From: Microbacterium sp. MYb54
GTDB lineage: Bacteria > Actinomycetota > Actinomycetes > Actinomycetales > Microbacteriaceae
NCBI RefSeq assembly: GCF_002979515.1
Contig: NZ_PCPA01000011.1
Span: forward strand, 1 to 64,000
DNA: 64,000 nt
Direction of reading: 5' to 3'
A program made the position numbers and the translations under genes. Below are positions 1 through 8,961 of this stretch, piece after piece; the first letter of the stretch is position 1; each line of letters opens with the position of its first letter. Below the pieces are notes generated by a model, which searched no databases, was not told the origin of the DNA, and was given only the letters and a program-made list of their open reading frames with translations.

Positions 1-161
1 ACCGTCTCCACGACCACTGCCTCCACCCGCCGCTGCACCTCGCCCGCCACCCACAGAAGCTCCATCTTCTCCACATCGTTCAGCCCCGCCACCACGTCAG
101 TACGCAGCACCGCATCCAGGTCGGCGACGACCTGACCAAGCAGTTCCACGGGGCTGTTCAT
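1..161 (-). CDS. DUF222-type (HNH endonuclease family) protein, N-terminal fragment
   Basis: An open frame begins at the ATG at 159-161 and runs off the left edge without a stop, giving 53 residues. It starts MNSPVELLGQVVADLD and continues through a leucine- and valine-rich helical stretch ending in RRVEAVVVET. This resembles the start of the DUF222 domain found ahead of HNH nuclease domains in the multi-copy proteins of Microbacteriaceae. The catalytic HNH part, if present, lies outside the window, so the nuclease assignment is inference. No strong ribosome-binding site is seen upstream. Confidence 0.55.
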   Translation of the reverse strand, partial: MNSPVELLGQVVADLDAVLRTDVVAGLNDVEKMELLWVAGEVQRRVEAVVVET

Positions 162-517
162 ACCCGCAAGTCAACACGGGGCCACCGACATTCAGGCCCT
201 CAAGAACCCCAGATCAGAGCAATATTCCAGAACACTCTCAAAACCCATATATCCTCCACGATGACGGCGAATCACGACCTGTCCACACCACTCGCGAATC
301 AGGGTACGACCCTCACGTGAGCAATCGAGAAGCGTGCACACTCGCCTCCAGGCAACGACTCCGCACACACAGACCGCAATGAAGGAACGCTCACGGCCCC
401 TCGGTAGCCCCGCTCCCAGCCGCTGGCCGGGAACGTCATTCACTGAATGTCCATGCCCCGGACACTCGAGTTCTCTACGGTCTCGACGGACCACGCATTC
501 GAAAGGACATCTCCGCC
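162..517. other. Intergenic region, 356 bp, no recognised gene
   Basis: This stretch separates the divergent DUF222 fragment and the secreted phosphatase-family gene. It is somewhat richer in A/T around 215-260 than the genes beside it, which fits promoters for one or both. A perfect 6-1-6 inverted repeat (CATTCA-c-TGAATG) lies at 437-449 and could be an operator. AAAGGA at 502-507 is the ribosome-binding site of the gene at 518. Short open frames here have no recognisable protein character. Confidence 0.5.
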
Positions 518-2434
518 ATGACCTCCCCTTCCCGACCGAGGCGAGGGCTGCTCGCCCTGCTCGGAGCCGGTGTCGCCTTCGCCGGGCTCCTCGTCGCCCC
601 CACAGCTCATGCCGCTGACGGTGATGGGTCGCTCACGAGCGACGCCGCGAGCATCGCCATCGACGAGACGATCACGTTCAGCTTCGACGTCGGTGCGTCG
701 GTGCACGACCGCAACTGGATCGGCATCTACCGCGACGGCGTGGTGCCAGGGGGTCCTGCGTCCCTCGACTGGCGATATGTTCCCGACAAGACCGGCGAAG
801 TCACGTGGAACCCTTCGACGCGCGACGGCTGGACCCGTAACACCGCGGTGATGGGGGCGGGGGAGTACGACGTCTACCTACTCGAAGACGACGGCTACAA
901 CGTGCTGGCCGGTCCGATCGACATCACGGTCACCGATGCGGAACCCGAACCGCCGCTTCCGCCCGCCGAGCCGAAGCCCGAGGTCGACGGGAAAAGTGGA
1001 CTGAATGTGCTGACGTTCAATGTGTGGCACGGCGGAACCCAGGTGGAGAACGGAGCGCAGCAGATCGCCGACATCATCAGGGAGACAGACGCCGATGTGA
1101 CGTTCCTGCCGGAGGTCGGTCAGGCGCCCGCCCAGGTCGCTTCGCTGCTCGGCTACCAGCACCTCACCGCGACCGACACCGGCATCGTCTCGCGCTATCC
1201 GATCGTCTCCACCGACACGATCGGCCGCTGGTGGTCGAAAGCCGTGCTCGATGTGAACGGCTCGGAGGTGGTGGTCTACGGCGGTCACCTGGAGTACCGC
1301 TGGTACACGACCTATCTCCCCCGAGGCTATGGCGGTGAGATCCGTGGCGACTGGCCGGCGGGATGGAACACCTGGAACAAGCTCGACGCACCGGTGACCG
1401 ACGTCGAGGCGATCCTCCAGGCGAACGAGCAGTCCGGTCGTCCGGCGACTGCAGCGGAGCTGGTCGCCGACATCGACGCCGAGCGTGCGGCCGGACGCCT
1501 CGCCATCGTGGGCGGCGACTTCAACGAGCCGCCCTCGCAGGACTGGACGGCCGCGACCGCCGACCTCTTCGACCACAACGGTGTCGTCGCGCCGTGGCAG
1601 ACGACGCAGACGCTCCTCGACGGCGGCTTGGTAGACGCCTTCCGCACCGTGTATCCCGACCCGGTGGCGAACCCCGGCTTCACCTGGCCGGCGGACAACG
1701 TGCTGTTCCCGACGTCATCGCTCACCTGGGCTCCGGAAGCGGACGAGCGCGACCGCATCGACTACATCTTCGCTGCGCCGGATGAGCGACTCTCGATCGA
1801 CGGCGCGACCGTGGTCGGTCCGCAGTCGACGATTGTGCGAAACCAACGAGTCGTGGACGACAGTGCCGATGAAATCCTCACGCCGGATGCCGTCTGGCCT
1901 TCCGATCACAAGGCCGTCCTGGCGAGCTTCACGGTCTGCGGCGGCGGATGTGTGACGCCGGAGCCCGGACAGCCGAGCCTGGAGATCGGATCTGTCGCGG
2001 TCGCCGCGGGGGCAAGCGTGGCGGTCGAGGGTACGAACTTCCCTGCAGCGGCTGTGCTGCGCATCGAGCTGCGTTCGACTCCAGTGCTGCTCGGGACCGC
2101 GACGACGGATGCTGTCGGCGCCTTCCGCACCACGGTGAGCGTTCCGGCAGGGACCACGCCGGGCGCCCACAGCCTCGTCGTGATCGATCCGGACGGCGTG
2201 GAGACGACAGCTGCGATCACGGTGACGGCACCCACCGACGGCACCACTCCGGGTGGAATCCCCGGAGGCACACCGGGGAGCGGGGGAGCAGCGGCGCCCG
2301 GATCCGGTAATGCGCGCGACGGCAGCCTCGCCACGACCGGTGCCGACAGCACCCCGTTCGTCCTCGGGGCGGTGCTGCTGCTCGGCGTCGGGCTCGGTCT
2401 GGTCGTGATGCATCGGCGACGTCGCCTCGGCTGA
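518..2434 (+). CDS. Secreted, cell-wall-anchored endonuclease/exonuclease/phosphatase family protein
   Basis: The 638-residue product begins with a signal peptide (about residues 1-32, positively charged then hydrophobic, ending AHA). An Ig-like domain follows (about 37-140), then an endonuclease/exonuclease/phosphatase domain (about 155-470) with the family motifs LTFNVWHGG, FLPEVGQ, GGDFNEP and a final WPSDHKAV containing the catalytic Asp-His. Next comes a second beta-rich domain and a Gly/Pro-rich linker. The C-terminus is a sorting signal: LATTGAD, a hydrophobic helix and RRRR, as used by class E sortases (LAxTG). It probably hydrolyses phosphodiesters or phosphomonoesters (nucleic acid, phospholipid or inositol phosphate) at the cell surface; the substrate is unknown. 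AAAGGA sits 10 bp before the ATG. Confidence 0.8.
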   Translation: MTSPSRPRRGLLALLGAGVAFAGLLVAPTAHAADGDGSLTSDAASIAIDETITFSFDVGASVHDRNWIGIYRDGVVPGGPASLDWRYVPDKTGEVTWNPSTRDGWTRNTAVMGAGEYDVYLLEDDGYNVLAGPIDITVTDAEPEPPLPPAEPKPEVDGKSGLNVLTFNVWHGGTQVENGAQQIADIIRETDADVTFLPEVGQAPAQVASLLGYQHLTATDTGIVSRYPIVSTDTIGRWWSKAVLDVNGSEVVVYGGHLEYRWYTTYLPRGYGGEIRGDWPAGWNTWNKLDAPVTDVEAILQANEQSGRPATAAELVADIDAERAAGRLAIVGGDFNEPPSQDWTAATADLFDHNGVVAPWQTTQTLLDGGLVDAFRTVYPDPVANPGFTWPADNVLFPTSSLTWAPEADERDRIDYIFAAPDERLSIDGATVVGPQSTIVRNQRVVDDSADEILTPDAVWPSDHKAVLASFTVCGGGCVTPEPGQPSLEIGSVAVAAGASVAVEGTNFPAAAVLRIELRSTPVLLGTATTDAVGAFRTTVSVPAGTTPGAHSLVVIDPDGVETTAAITVTAPTDGTTPGGIPGGTPGSGGAAAPGSGNARDGSLATTGADSTPFVLGAVLLLGVGLGLVVMHRRRRLG

Positions 2435-2435
2435 A

Positions 2436-2487
2436 TGACGCGATGGTGTCGGTGCGGTCCTGTGCTCGCGCCGACACCAGCGCGTCA
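2436..2487. terminator. Bidirectional terminator hairpin between convergent genes
   Basis: A stem of 7 bp (TGACGCG at 2436-2442 with CGCGTCA at 2481-2487), one mismatch, then 9 bp (TGGTGTCGG at 2444-2452 with CCGACACCA at 2471-2479) closes an 18-nt loop. It lies exactly between the convergent stops at 2434 and 2499. There is no T-run, which is common for actinobacterial terminators. Confidence 0.7.
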
Positions 2488-2498
2488 CGCATGCCGCG

Positions 2499-4172
2499 TC
2501 ACGAGTTCACGCGGATGATCTCCTGCTGATACGGAGCGATCACGTCGCCCGAGATGCGCAAGTCGAGCAGCAGGAAGCGTCGGGATGCCGCGTCCTCCTC
2601 GGCCCAGGTCGCCAGGCGATCGAGGTCTGCGAGCGTGCGCACCACCACGCCCTCCGCGCCTACAGCTGCGCCGAACGCGGCGAAGTCCACCTCGGGGATG
2701 CGCATCGGTCCCTCGGCCAGGCCCTTGAGGCCGTAGAGGTTGACCTCGGCTCCGTATGCGGCGTCATTCCAGACCACGGCCATGCCCCGGCCGCCGGCTG
2801 CACGGACCGCAGACTCCAGGTCAGCGATCGCCATCAGGCCGCCGCCGTCGCCGGAGGTGAGCACCACGGTCGATTCGCGCCGGGCCAGAGCCGCACCCAC
2901 GACGCTCGGCCACCCCTGTCCGATCGACTGGAACGCGGTGCCGATCATCATCATGCGGTCGGGGGCGGCGACCGGCCAGTACATGTTCGCCCAGCCGATG
3001 AAGTGTCCGCCGTCCGACACCACGACGCGGTCCTCCGGCAGCAGCTCGGCGATGCGGCGGGCGGCAGAGCGCGGGTCGAGGCGCCCGTCTGGGGCGAGAT
3101 CGTCACCGGCATCGTAGGCCCGTGCGGAGGCGACATCGACGCTCTCACGCCATGGGGTCGTCGGGCTGGCGTCGGATGCGGGCTGTGCTGCATCGGTCCC
3201 GATCCGTGCCACGAGTGCCTCCGCGGCCAGACGGGCGTCAGCGCGCACGAACCCGCCGACGTGGGCATGGCTTGCAGCGGGCGCGATGTCGATCTGGAAG
3301 ACCCGGGTTCCCGGAGCGAAGAGCTCGCCGAACCGCATCGTGAACTGGTTCAGGGCGGCACCGAAGACAACGGCGACGTCGGCGGTGCGAATGAGCTCCA
3401 TCGCTCCGTCCGCCCCGAAACCTCCGGTCACGCCGAGGTCGTACCGCGAATCGGGGAAGACACCTCGACCGAGCGCCGACGAGGCCGTGAGGGCGCCGGT
3501 CGCGGCCGCGAGCTCGCCCAGAGCGGCACTCGCGCCCGACAGCCAGGCCCCTCGACCGGCGAGCAGGAACGGACGCTCGGCTCCGGCCAGCGCCGCGGCG
3601 ATCTCGTCGAGCATCCCCTCGGCGAATTCGCCGCGCGGGGCGAGCGGGGCCGGGATGCGCGGCGACGGAGCCTCCGGCACCTCGCCGGCTTCGAGTGCCG
3701 CGACGTCGTAGGGGATGGCGAGGACGACGGGAACCCGGTAGGTGAGGGCGTGCTCGATCGCGATGACCGTGGTGGCAGCGGCATCGGCGCGTCCGACCGT
3801 ATAGGTGCGGGCGCCGACGGCCGAGGCGAGTGCGATCTGGTCGACGTCCCACGGGCGCGGGCCGGACGTGGGCTCGTCGCCGACGACGAGCACGAGAGGC
3901 ACGCGCGCCTGCACGGCCTCGGCCAGTGCGGTCAGGGTGTTCGTGAAGCCCGCGCCGTACGTCGACGTGCCGGCGGCGATGCGACCGGAAGCGCGGAAGT
4001 GGGCGTCGGCGGCGACCACGGCACCCTGCTCGTGACGGACGGCGGTGAACACGGCATCCGTCTGGGTTTCGATCGCATCGAGGAAGTAGGCGTTGCCGTT
4101 GCCCATCACTCCGAAGACCGCATCGATGTGCTGGGCGAGTGTGAGTGCGACGTGCGCGGAGACGGTGGGCAT
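2499..4172 (-). CDS. Thiamine pyrophosphate-dependent enzyme (acetolactate synthase-like)
   Basis: The 557-residue product has the three-domain order of the acetolactate synthase/benzoylformate decarboxylase family. The N-terminal pyrimidine-binding domain has the conserved Glu (E48 in RHEQGA), followed by a central domain. The C-terminal diphosphate-binding domain carries the ThDP motif GDG at 441-443 and N469. No regulatory small subunit gene is adjacent, so it is unlikely to be the biosynthetic acetolactate synthase; a decarboxylase, carboligase or oxidase acting on a 2-oxo acid is possible. AAAGG lies about 8 bp before the ATG. A palindrome (CTTCGCGAAG, 4236-4245) and a small hairpin (4252-4270) lie in the upstream leader. 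The exact reaction cannot be assigned. Confidence 0.75.
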   Translation of the reverse strand: MPTVSAHVALTLAQHIDAVFGVMGNGNAYFLDAIETQTDAVFTAVRHEQGAVVAADAHFRASGRIAAGTSTYGAGFTNTLTALAEAVQARVPLVLVVGDEPTSGPRPWDVDQIALASAVGARTYTVGRADAAATTVIAIEHALTYRVPVVLAIPYDVAALEAGEVPEAPSPRIPAPLAPRGEFAEGMLDEIAAALAGAERPFLLAGRGAWLSGASAALGELAAATGALTASSALGRGVFPDSRYDLGVTGGFGADGAMELIRTADVAVVFGAALNQFTMRFGELFAPGTRVFQIDIAPAASHAHVGGFVRADARLAAEALVARIGTDAAQPASDASPTTPWRESVDVASARAYDAGDDLAPDGRLDPRSAARRIAELLPEDRVVVSDGGHFIGWANMYWPVAAPDRMMMIGTAFQSIGQGWPSVVGAALARRESTVVLTSGDGGGLMAIADLESAVRAAGGRGMAVVWNDAAYGAEVNLYGLKGLAEGPMRIPEVDFAAFGAAVGAEGVVVRTLADLDRLATWAEEDAASRRFLLLDLRISGDVIAPYQQEIIRVNS

Positions 4173-4335
4173 GCGAAAGCCTTTCGAGACAGGGACGGAG
4201 GAACTGCGATTTCCGTATGTGTCTCGCCTCCGCGTCTTCGCGAAGTGCTTCGTGCCTCTTTTTCAGGCACCGGCCGGGCCGGACCCGCTCAGTCTATCGG
4301 GGGAGGAGCGCCGGCGGATGCGAGAGAATGAGCGA

Positions 4336-4845
4336 ATGACTGATGCAGAGATCGAGCGCGAGACACTCACCTGGGACGGCTTCGGAGGGGCGACGCGCGA
4401 TCTGGCACGGAACATCCTCGACAGCGGCTTCATGCCGGAGGTCGTCGTGGCCATCGCCCGCGGCGGGCTGCTTCCGGCCGGAGCGATCGCCTACGCTCTC
4501 GGCGCCAAGAACTGCGGCGCGATCAACGTCGAGTTCTACACCGGCATCGGCACCGTGCTCGATGCTCCGGAGGTTCTTCCGCCCGAGCTCGACATGGCGT
4601 ACCTCGACGGACGCCGCGTGCTGCTCGTCGACGACGTCGCCGACTCCGGCCGCACTCTTGCCCTCGCCGTGCAGCTGCTGAAAGACAAGGGTGCCGATGT
4701 GCGCTCGGTCACCATCTACACCAAGCCGTCCACGATCATCCAGCCCGACTACGCCTGGAAGGACACCGACCTCTGGATCAACTTCCCGTGGTCGTTCCAG
4801 GGCACCGTCCGTGAAGAGGATCTGGGGCTCGCGCCCTCCGCCTGA
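4336..4845 (+). CDS. Phosphoribosyltransferase family protein
   Basis: The 169-residue product is a type I phosphoribosyltransferase. The PRPP-binding loop LLVDDVADSGRT is at about residues 96-107, and an early VAIARGGLLPAG segment is typical of the hypoxanthine/xanthine-guanine branch. The ATG at 4336 was chosen because the conserved fold begins just after it. An in-frame extension upstream to 4093 has no domain character and would run antisense into the neighbouring gene. The enzyme probably transfers a phosphoribosyl group to a purine base in salvage, or plays a related regulatory role; the base specificity is not evident. It converges on the DNA ligase gene with a 9-bp gap. Confidence 0.8.
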   Translation: MTDAEIERETLTWDGFGGATRDLARNILDSGFMPEVVVAIARGGLLPAGAIAYALGAKNCGAINVEFYTGIGTVLDAPEVLPPELDMAYLDGRRVLLVDDVADSGRTLALAVQLLKDKGADVRSVTIYTKPSTIIQPDYAWKDTDLWINFPWSFQGTVREEDLGLAPSA

Positions 4846-4854
4846 TCGGGCGGT

Positions 4855-6378
4855 TCAGCCTCTCAGCAGCGCACGCAACGCCGAGATCGTGTCGGCCTCG
4901 GCGGGCGATTTGTCCTGTCGGTAACCCTTCACTCGGGCGAATCTCAGCGCGATGCCGCCCGGATACCGGGGTGAGCGCTGCACGCCGTCTATCGCGATCT
5001 CCACGACGATCTCGGGCCGTAGGAACACGGTGGATGCCGTGCGGTGCGACTCGTGCTCGGGGAACTCCGCGGTCTGCCAGCGCAGCAGCTCGTCGGTGAG
5101 TCCCTTGAAGGTCTTTCCGACCATGACGTAGCCGTCGGAGTCGCCGAACTCGCCAGCGGGATCACGTGCGCCCAGGTGCAGGTTCGAGAGCCAGCCGCGA
5201 CGACGGCCGGAGCCCCACTCCGCGCCGAGGACCACCAGGTCGAACGTGAGGACGGGCTTGACCTTGATCCAGGACTTGCCGCGGCGACCGGCGGCGTAGG
5301 GCGCGTCGATCGCCTTGACGACCACGCCCTCGTGCCCGGCGGCGAGGGCATCGCGCGACAACTGCTCGGTGGCATCGGCATCGTCGGTCACGATCCCGGG
5401 GATGCGCCAGGCCCCGGCCACCCGTTCGAGCTCAGCCAGGCGTACGGAGAGCGGCTCGTCGATCAGGTCGCGCCCGTCCACGTGCAGCACGTCGAAGAAC
5501 CAGGGCCGCAGCACGAGCTCGCGCGACACATCGGCGCCGAACCGCGACATCGTCTCCTGGAACGGGCGCGGGCCGCCGTCTTCGTCGAGCGAGAGCGTCT
5601 CGCCGTCGAGGATGACATCGTTCACGGGAAGCGTGCGCACGATCTCGACGAGTTCCGGCACGCGGTGCGTGATGTCGGCCAGGCTCCGCGTGTAGACGCC
5701 CACCTCGTCTCCATGCCGGTGCACCTGGATGCGAGCGCCGTCGAGCTTGTACTCGACCGACGCCATGCCTGTGAGCTCGAGCGCGGCGGTTGGGGTCGCC
5801 GCCGTGGCCGCCAGCATCGGCAGCACCGGGCGCCCGACTTGCAGTCCGATGGCCTCGAGATCGCCTTCTGACCCGGTCAGCGCCACCCGAGCCGTCTCGC
5901 CCAGGTCGCCGGACAGCATCGCCGCGCGTCGGACGGTTGCGGGCGGCCGATCAGCTGCGCGGGCGATGGCGTCGAGGAGCACGCCTGAGAGTGCGCCGGT
6001 GCGCAACTCGCCGAGCATGGCTCTGACGAGGAAATCCCATTCGGCCGCCGTGGCGCGAGAGGCGAGTCCGCCGAGGATGCTGCTGCGGGCGGCCGCGGAG
6101 CCGGAACCGGAGGTCGTGGCGAGCGTGTCGAGCGCGGCATCCACATCGCCCACGGTCAGCGTCGGATCGTCGGCGTGCGCGATCTCGATGGCCGTGAGGC
6201 CGCGCCACCCGACGCCCAACCTGCCTTGGCGAGGGGACGCGAGCAGGAGTCCCACGAGCGACGCGAGCTCATCCGGCTCCGATCGCGCCAGCAGTCGCGC
6301 CAGAGCGTCGACTTTCGCGAGCCGAGACGACGTGGCGGAGACCTCTTCTGTCGTGGTGACGACCTCGGAGAGCATCAT
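4855..6378 (-). CDS. ATP-dependent DNA ligase
   Basis: The 507-residue enzyme has an N-terminal ligase helical domain (about 1-170), an adenylation domain with the nucleotidyl-lysine motif EYKLDGARIQ (K211), the downstream motif DGETL, and an OB-fold domain in the last 120 residues with KSWIKVKP. It seals nicks in duplex DNA using ATP, as a stand-alone enzyme distinct from the NAD-dependent LigA. The length fits the actinobacterial LigB type. The gene starts with two consecutive ATGs (6378 and 6375). CACAAT (minus strand, 6384-6389) lies only 5 nt before the first ATG and could be a -10 box of a leaderless transcript. Confidence 0.88.
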   Translation of the reverse strand: MMLSEVVTTTEEVSATSSRLAKVDALARLLARSEPDELASLVGLLLASPRQGRLGVGWRGLTAIEIAHADDPTLTVGDVDAALDTLATTSGSGSAAARSSILGGLASRATAAEWDFLVRAMLGELRTGALSGVLLDAIARAADRPPATVRRAAMLSGDLGETARVALTGSEGDLEAIGLQVGRPVLPMLAATAATPTAALELTGMASVEYKLDGARIQVHRHGDEVGVYTRSLADITHRVPELVEIVRTLPVNDVILDGETLSLDEDGGPRPFQETMSRFGADVSRELVLRPWFFDVLHVDGRDLIDEPLSVRLAELERVAGAWRIPGIVTDDADATEQLSRDALAAGHEGVVVKAIDAPYAAGRRGKSWIKVKPVLTFDLVVLGAEWGSGRRRGWLSNLHLGARDPAGEFGDSDGYVMVGKTFKGLTDELLRWQTAEFPEHESHRTASTVFLRPEIVVEIAIDGVQRSPRYPGGIALRFARVKGYRQDKSPAEADTISALRALLRG

Positions 6379-6518
6379 CTCGACATTGTGGCATCGGCCA
6401 CCGACGCCGGACAGGGCTCGTCAACAGGCTGGGGCCCGGGATCAGGCCCTTGCTGTCCGAGTCGCCTGATGCGGCGCGAATGCCTGATGCGGTAAGCGGC
6501 CTGCGCGCACGAGCGGTC

Positions 6519-7289
6519 TCAGCGCCCGCGGAACTCCGGCTTGCGCTTCTCCTGGAACGCGGCGAACCCTTCGCGGTAGTCGTCGGTGTCGCAGAGCGCG
6601 GCCTGTGCCGCGTTCTCGATGCCGACGGCATCCCACAGCGTGAGCCGCTCGTCGCGGATGCGGGCGATGAGTTCCTTGCTCGCGAGGAACGCCGCCGTGG
6701 CTCCGCGAGCGGCCGTGGCAGCGGCATCCGCCGTCGCCTGCGCGACCTCGTCATCGGGGAACACGCGCGAGAAGAGGCCCGAGGTCACGGCCTCCGCGCC
6801 GCTCATGAGCCGTCCCGTGTAGATCAGGTCGAGCGTCTTGTGCGCGCCGAGTCGATCGAGGAAAAGGGCATGTCCGCCGGAGTCGAGCGTCGCGCCGAGC
6901 GCCGCGAACGGGGAGCCGACCTTCGCAGACTCGGCGACGTACACGACATCGGTCGCGATCAGGAGTCCGAGGCCCACACCGAGACAGGCGCCGTGCGCGA
7001 CCGCGAACGTCGGCGCGGGGAAGAGCGACATCCGCTGCAGCAGCGGAGTGACCAGGCCGCCCAGGTAGCCCATCACGTCGTCGTCCCGCGGGTCGACGCC
7101 GGAGATGTCGCGCCCGGCGCAGAAAGCGCGCCCCTCTCCGCGGAGCACGAGCGCCCGCACGCCCGCAGCCTCCGCCTTGACATATGCCGCATCCAGTTCC
7201 GCCAGCGCCTGCTCGTCGAGGGCGTTCAACTTCGCGGGCGCGTTCAGCACGATCGTGGCGACGTCGTCGGCGAGGGTGAGGTCGATCAT
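6519..7289 (-). CDS. paaG: Enoyl-CoA hydratase/isomerase, probable PaaG-type ring-epoxide isomerase
   Basis: The 256-residue crotonase-superfamily protein shows the oxyanion-hole segments FCAGRDISG and HGACLGVGLG. It follows paaE with a 12-bp gap and is the last gene of the paaABCDE operon. In the phenylacetyl-CoA pathway an isomerase of this superfamily (PaaG) converts the ring 1,2-epoxide to the oxepin-CoA, and a hydratase (PaaF) acts later. A second crotonase gene in this window (25970-26725) sits with paaH and paaZ, so this copy is more likely PaaG. The PaaG/PaaF split rests on context, not on active-site residues that I could separate. Confidence 0.75.
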   Translation of the reverse strand: MIDLTLADDVATIVLNAPAKLNALDEQALAELDAAYVKAEAAGVRALVLRGEGRAFCAGRDISGVDPRDDDVMGYLGGLVTPLLQRMSLFPAPTFAVAHGACLGVGLGLLIATDVVYVAESAKVGSPFAALGATLDSGGHALFLDRLGAHKTLDLIYTGRLMSGAEAVTSGLFSRVFPDDEVAQATADAAATAARGATAAFLASKELIARIRDERLTLWDAVGIENAAQAALCDTDDYREGFAAFQEKRKPEFRGR

Positions 7290-7301
7290 GAAGGCTCCTG
7301 G

Positions 7302-8465
7302 TCAGACGTCGTAGTCCACGACCACACGGTCGCTGGTCGGATGGGACTGGCAGGTGAGCACGAACCCGCGCTCGAGCTCGTCGGGTTCCAAGGCGTAGTT
7401 CTCGGTCATGGTGACGCTGCCCTCGATCACCCGGGCCCTGCACGTTCCGCAGACGCCGCCCGCGCACGCGAACGGGGCATCCGGCCGCACGCGCAATGCC
7501 GCGTTGAGTACCGACTCGTGCGCATCGACCGGGCTCTCCACGGTCGAGGAGACACCGTCGAGGGTGACCTCGATGCGTACGGTCTTCTCGCCGGCGCGCA
7601 CCTGCACCGGCCGCGCGGCACGCACCGGCTCGTCACCCGTCGTGAACAGCTCGAAGCGGATGTGGGAACGGTCGACGCCCACGTCTGCCAGCACCTCGCG
7701 ACAGAGGTCGACGAGCGAGAGAGGTCCGCACAGGAACCACTCGTCCACTGTCGATGGCGGGATCAGCGTGCCGAGGATCGTGCGCAGCTTCTCTTCGTCG
7801 ATCCGTCCGGAGAGCACCGGAGCCGCCCGCTGCTCACGCGACAGCACGTGGTGCAGCACGAGTCGCGTCGGATACCGGTCCTTGAGGTCGGCGAGATCCT
7901 CCAGGAACATCACGTCGAGCGTCGCCCGGTTCGTGTAGAGCAGAGTGAATCGTGACGTGCCCGAACGGGTCAGGATGGTGTGGGCGAGCGCCATCAGCGG
8001 CGTGATGCCGGAGCCCGCGGCGATTCCGACCACGTGGCGGTGGTCGAGGTCGTCGAGCGCCGACGTGAACGTGCCCTGCGGACTCATCACGTCGATCTCG
8101 AAACCCGCGTGGAGTCCTGTCTGCGCCCAGGTGGAGAAGAGTCCGCCCTCGTCGCGCTTCACGGCGACGCTCAGACGAGTGTCCTGCCCGTCGTCTCGAT
8201 GCTCCGGCGCGCGGCACAGCGAATACGAGCGTCGCACCTCGACCCCATCGAGGGTCGTACGCAGGGCGACGTACTGGCCGGGGAGGTGGTCGTACTCATC
8301 GGTGAGTGCGGCCGGCACCGTGAAGGTGACTTCGACCGAGTCGTCGGTCAGCGGCCGCACGTCTTCGACCACGAGTGTGTGGAAGCGGGCGCGCTTGCGT
8401 GGTGCGACAGTGCGCGGTTCCATCGCACGAGGCCTGGGCGCGGGCGCAGAGGTGAACAGCGACAT
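7302..8465 (-). CDS. paaE: Phenylacetyl-CoA epoxidase reductase subunit PaaE
   Basis: The 387-residue reductase passes electrons from NADPH to the PaaABC di-iron oxygenase. An FAD-binding domain has the RRSYSLCR motif, a nucleotide-binding domain has GSGITPLMAL, and a C-terminal plant-type 2Fe-2S domain has CAGGVCGTC plus a distal Cys in FVLTCQ. The ATG at 8465 lies one base after the paaD stop. A longer in-frame extension to 8594 would overlap paaD antiparallel to its coding sense and lacks domain character. Confidence 0.92.
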   Translation of the reverse strand: MSLFTSAPAPRPRAMEPRTVAPRKRARFHTLVVEDVRPLTDDSVEVTFTVPAALTDEYDHLPGQYVALRTTLDGVEVRRSYSLCRAPEHRDDGQDTRLSVAVKRDEGGLFSTWAQTGLHAGFEIDVMSPQGTFTSALDDLDHRHVVGIAAGSGITPLMALAHTILTRSGTSRFTLLYTNRATLDVMFLEDLADLKDRYPTRLVLHHVLSREQRAAPVLSGRIDEEKLRTILGTLIPPSTVDEWFLCGPLSLVDLCREVLADVGVDRSHIRFELFTTGDEPVRAARPVQVRAGEKTVRIEVTLDGVSSTVESPVDAHESVLNAALRVRPDAPFACAGGVCGTCRARVIEGSVTMTENYALEPDELERGFVLTCQSHPTSDRVVVDYDV

Positions 8466-8466
8466 A

Positions 8467-8961
8467 TCAATGCACCTTGAAGTGGTCGAAGGGTTCGAGA
8501 CAGGCGCGGCACTCGAACAGTGCTTTGCACGAGGTCGAACCGAAGTGGGAGACCTCGCGGGTGTCGAGGGAGCCGCAGCGGGGGCAGCGCACACTCAGCA
8601 TCAGCCGGATCGGACCGGTCGACAGAGCCGCGCGGCCGGAGGGCGGTGCGATGCCGTACTTCGTGAGCTTGGTCTTTCCGGCCTCCGACATCCAGTCCGT
8701 CGTCCACGCGGGGGAGAGGACCAGGCGCACCTCGACCTCGTCGTATCCGGCGGCGGTGAGGGCGAGGATAACGTCGTCGCGGATGGTGTCCATAGCGGGG
8801 CAGCCGCTGTACGTCGGGGTGATGTCGACATGGACACGCGCGCCGTCGACCTCGACCGCACGGAGCACGCCGAGGTCTTCGATCGTGAGCACGGGCACCT
8901 CGGGGTCGGGTACGGACGCGGCGATGCGCCAGGCTGCCTGCGTCGGAGTGAGCGTCACCAT
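8467..8961 (-). CDS. paaD: Phenylacetyl-CoA epoxidase assembly/maturation subunit PaaD
   Basis: The 164-residue protein has a DUF59/MIP18-type domain with the conserved PTYSGCPAM loop (Cys near residue 52) and a C-terminal zinc-ribbon-like tail with CPRC and CRAC pairs. PaaD is needed for the epoxidase in vivo and is thought to help mature its metal centre. The ATG at 8961 overlaps the end of paaC by 7 nt, indicating translational coupling. The longer open frame reaching 9279 is a shadow of paaC. Confidence 0.9.
   Translation of the reverse strand: MVTLTPTQAAWRIAASVPDPEVPVLTIEDLGVLRAVEVDGARVHVDITPTYSGCPAMDTIRDDVILALTAAGYDEVEVRLVLSPAWTTDWMSEAGKTKLTKYGIAPPSGRAALSTGPIRLMLSVRCPRCGSLDTREVSHFGSTSCKALFECRACLEPFDHFKVH

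Noticed and set aside
192..494. Minus-strand 100-codon frame in the first intergenic region
   Set aside because: No ribosome-binding site, no recognisable domain and mixed codon use; listed as intergenic.
3003..4331. Plus-strand open frame of 442 codons opposite the thiamine diphosphate enzyme
   Set aside because: Antisense to a gene with intact catalytic motifs; composition is typical of a GC-rich shadow.
6464..6492. Direct repeat GCCTGATGCGG twice with 7 bp between, after the paaG stop
   Set aside because: Short and unsupported by any neighbour; likely chance in this composition.
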